This document shows positions 61,429 through 64,000 of a stretch of DNA of 64,000 nt, piece by piece. Source of the stretch: Colletotrichum lupini (lineage: Eukaryota; Ascomycota; Sordariomycetes; Glomerellales; Glomerellaceae). Within the stretch, counting starts at the first letter, position 1. The number at the start of each line of letters is the position of its first letter. Location of the stretch: positions 4,588,001-4,652,000 of the forward strand of contig NC_064682.1 of NCBI RefSeq assembly GCF_023278565.1. Direction: 5' to 3'. The translations under genes and the position numbers were made by a program. The notes under the pieces are model-generated. The model was not told the origin of the DNA and made no database searches. It was given only the letters and a program-made list of their open reading frames with translations.

Positions 61429-64000
61429 TAATACTCTTTTAATAAATTTTTTAAAACCTAACTCTTATATAAATACTTAACGTACCCCTAAGCTTTTAAT
61501 TAAAACTCTCTTTATTTATTCTACTCTCTATTTTATTATATTTTATATACTCCGACTTTTATAACTTTCTATACTATTTTTATAGTATTTTATATTTCTT
61601 TAATAACTATTACTCTTTTATTAGATTTATTTAGGAAGTCTTACCCTTTATACTTTCCCTCTTTTATTTTTATTAACTACTTTTTATATTATAAATAAAT
61701 AAATAAATAATTCATTCCCTTTACTAAGATTACGTCGATAGACGTCCTTATAATTATAATATTTACTTTATTTATACTTCCAGTATTAGCGTTACTTAGT
61801 AAACTTTATTAATTTTCTTAATATTACGTAATCCCCTTATTAACTAACCTCAGGCCTTAATTAAAATAATACCTTAATATATTACTAAGTTATTTTTATT
61901 AAAGACGTTTAGCTTAATTATACTTAGCGATCCGATTAATAATTATAAAAGATTACTAAGTTTAACGAGGCATATTTAGTAAAGAAATCGGATCTTATTA
62001 TTATTATTAAAGAGGTAAAAAGAACCGAAGTTAGAGAGAACCGTAAAAAGTATATTTCTAAGATTATTTTAATACGATAATTCCTTACTAAGGCTAATCG
62101 TCGATCTCCTTTTTTATTTTTAATTAAGAAGCGAAATCTTTTACTTAATTACTTTAAGCTTATTAACCTTACCTCGTCTTATTTTATTATATTTATAATT
62201 ACTTTATTATCTAACTCCGAACCCCCTCGTACTCTAAAACGCAAATACTAATAACTATATAACTAAATATCTTAGATTTTAGCGCCTCCATCCTCCCCTA
62301 AGTATATAAAATATCGCTCTTATAAACGGTTTAATAAATATACTTCTACTTATTTTTGTTTAGTTTTACTATAAGCTTAAGATTCTTTATTATTTATTAT
62401 TAATATATTATATAACTTAAATATAATTAATTATATAAAACTTTATAATTTTTATTATAATTCTATTTAAATAAGCTTATTAAAATAACTATTATTAAAT
62501 ACCTAGTCCCCTTCCCCTTTTACCGTAGCCTAGCCCTAATAAAACGACTACCCCGGGTACGCTTTTAGTCTTTTACTACCCCTAATACTACTTATATTTT
62601 TTTTTTTTAAAATTTAATATCTCTTTTAGACCTTTTACTAACTATTACTCTTTAGTTACTATTTTTAAAAAGCTTATTACCGTCCTCTATTTCTTTCTTA
62701 ACTCTATCCTAATTTTAATACATTACTAAGTCCCGCTTAGAATTATTAAGATTAAATAATATTATCTTAATTACTAATTATAATAACCGGACCGCGGTAC
62801 TTATAATATTATTACTTAGTAACCTATAACTTAAAGTATTTATTTTAAAGCTTATACTTTCTCGCTCGTATTTAGAAAAATTCTTTTTAAGCTTATTACA
62901 TTTACTAATTAAAAGCTATAATACCCTATACTTAACCGCGCTTTAGGACGTAGGCTTATATTTTAATTTAAAATATCGTCCTCGGTTATTTTTATTATTA
63001 CCTCGCCCTAGCCTTAAATTCTTACTAAACGAGACTGAATTTTTTTAATATTATTTTAACGAGTATTTATTATTTAGTTTTTGAATACTTTTAAGCCCGG
63101 ATATGACTATTTATAATAAACCCGAGGCTATAGCCTTATAAAACTTTTTAACTAAGTCCTTATTATACTAATCCCCTTTTTTTATGTTTTATATTTTCAA
63201 TATATCCCTTATTCTTAGTTTATATCGTAATTATACCGTTCCCGAGCTATATTACACTTTAATCCTATCCCTATCGATTCTTCTTTTTACCCTGCTCCTA
63301 CTTTTTATAACTTTTATTACTTAGCCCTCTACCCCGGATATTAGTTATTATTTTTAAACTTAGTTTATTAGATTTTTAATTACTAAGTATTTATTCTTTT
63401 ATTTATACTAAGTAAATAATTATAGCTTTATTAGGAGTATTCAAGTCGTTAATAACGAGTCCCTCTTTTATTATCTTCTTAATTTACTTTTATTAACGTT
63501 CGGTACTCTTTTATTTTATTTATTTAAGTCTTTTTTTAGTTCGTCCCCTCGTTCGTAACCCCTTAATATCCGACCTAAAAGCTATTTAAATAATATTTTA
63601 TACTATTCCCCTTTTTTAAATCCCTTTTAGTAAGGAAATCCGGCTTTATTTAACCTTATTATCCCCCCCTCTTTTTTATTTTAACTTATTATTACCCCTT
63701 CTTAGCTTTTTAAAGGCCTAGGTTAGGATAAATATTATTACGGACGTCTTAATAACCCTCCTCTTTTAGCTTAATAAGAATTTAACTATTTTCCCTTTTT
63801 TAATAAGGTTTTATTTATTATTATTACTTAGGTTATTATACATTATTAGTATAATACGCGTCTTAAGGTCTTTTTTATATAGCCTTTATATAATAATTTA
63901 TTTACCATTCTAATTAACTACGTAATATACCTTTAAGTTTTTTAATTCTTTAAAATATAACTAATATTATTTTATAGCTAGGAAATTCTTATAATATAAG

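Larger units (their letters stand above)
60235..64000. other. Second AT-rich, RIP-like block (runs off the window)
   Basis: From about 60.24 kb the sequence turns abruptly AT-rich with TA-saturated steps and stops in every frame, as in the Copia block. No element type could be recognised, and no coding frame survives. It contains the minisatellite and the palindrome listed separately. Confidence 0.85.

Overview
The window is nuclear DNA of a filamentous ascomycete, most likely a Sordariomycete. Genes carry short (43-200 bp) GT-AG introns with CTAAC/CTGAC-type branch sites, the gene families are typical of Pezizomycotina (Zn2Cys6 regulators, a PTH11-like receptor, UFD1 and SIP5 orthologues), and two very AT-rich, TA-saturated blocks look like products of repeat-induced point mutation (RIP). 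All gene models below were spliced by eye; exon coordinates are in each entry, and most joins were confirmed by reading-frame phase.

Layout. (1) 1-19.9 kb is a conserved housekeeping arm: SIP5 (5' part, minus), the SWR1-complex actin ARP6 (plus), a secreted cupin (minus), an F-box protein with a cysteine-rich tail (minus), a large UFD1-domain zinc-finger protein (plus) and a multi-pass membrane protein (minus). Long intergenic stretches here carry scattered TACCTAGGTA-type words. (2) 20.4-29.4 kb is a less conserved stretch, all on the minus strand: a PTH11-like rhodopsin-fold membrane protein (8 exons), a secreted histidine acid phosphatase, a GH93-like secreted beta-propeller and a possible small secreted protein. 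(3) About 29.7-37.7 kb is a RIP-mutated Ty1/Copia retrotransposon with recognisable 210-bp LTRs and a nested, less mutated segment. (4) 38.7-60.1 kb is a gene island: a 2,3-dihydroxybenzoate decarboxylase, a Zn2Cys6 regulator, a double-HxxHC membrane protein, a small PLDc_N-type membrane protein, an OPT-family transporter, kynureninase and indoleamine 2,3-dioxygenase (divergent pair), a second related Zn2Cys6 regulator and a third one that looks 3'-truncated. (5) About 60.2 kb to the end is a second RIP-like AT-rich block containing an 18-19-bp minisatellite.

How the genes may work together. Indoleamine 2,3-dioxygenase opens the tryptophan ring, kynureninase releases anthranilate (or 3-hydroxyanthranilate), and 2,3-dihydroxybenzoate is a known fungal product of anthranilate hydroxylation that the decarboxylase converts to catechol. 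Together with a peptide-family transporter and two related regulators, the island between the two AT-rich blocks is a candidate tryptophan/anthranilate catabolic cluster. The formamidase and anthranilate hydroxylase needed to complete the route are not in this window, so the pathway assignment is inference.
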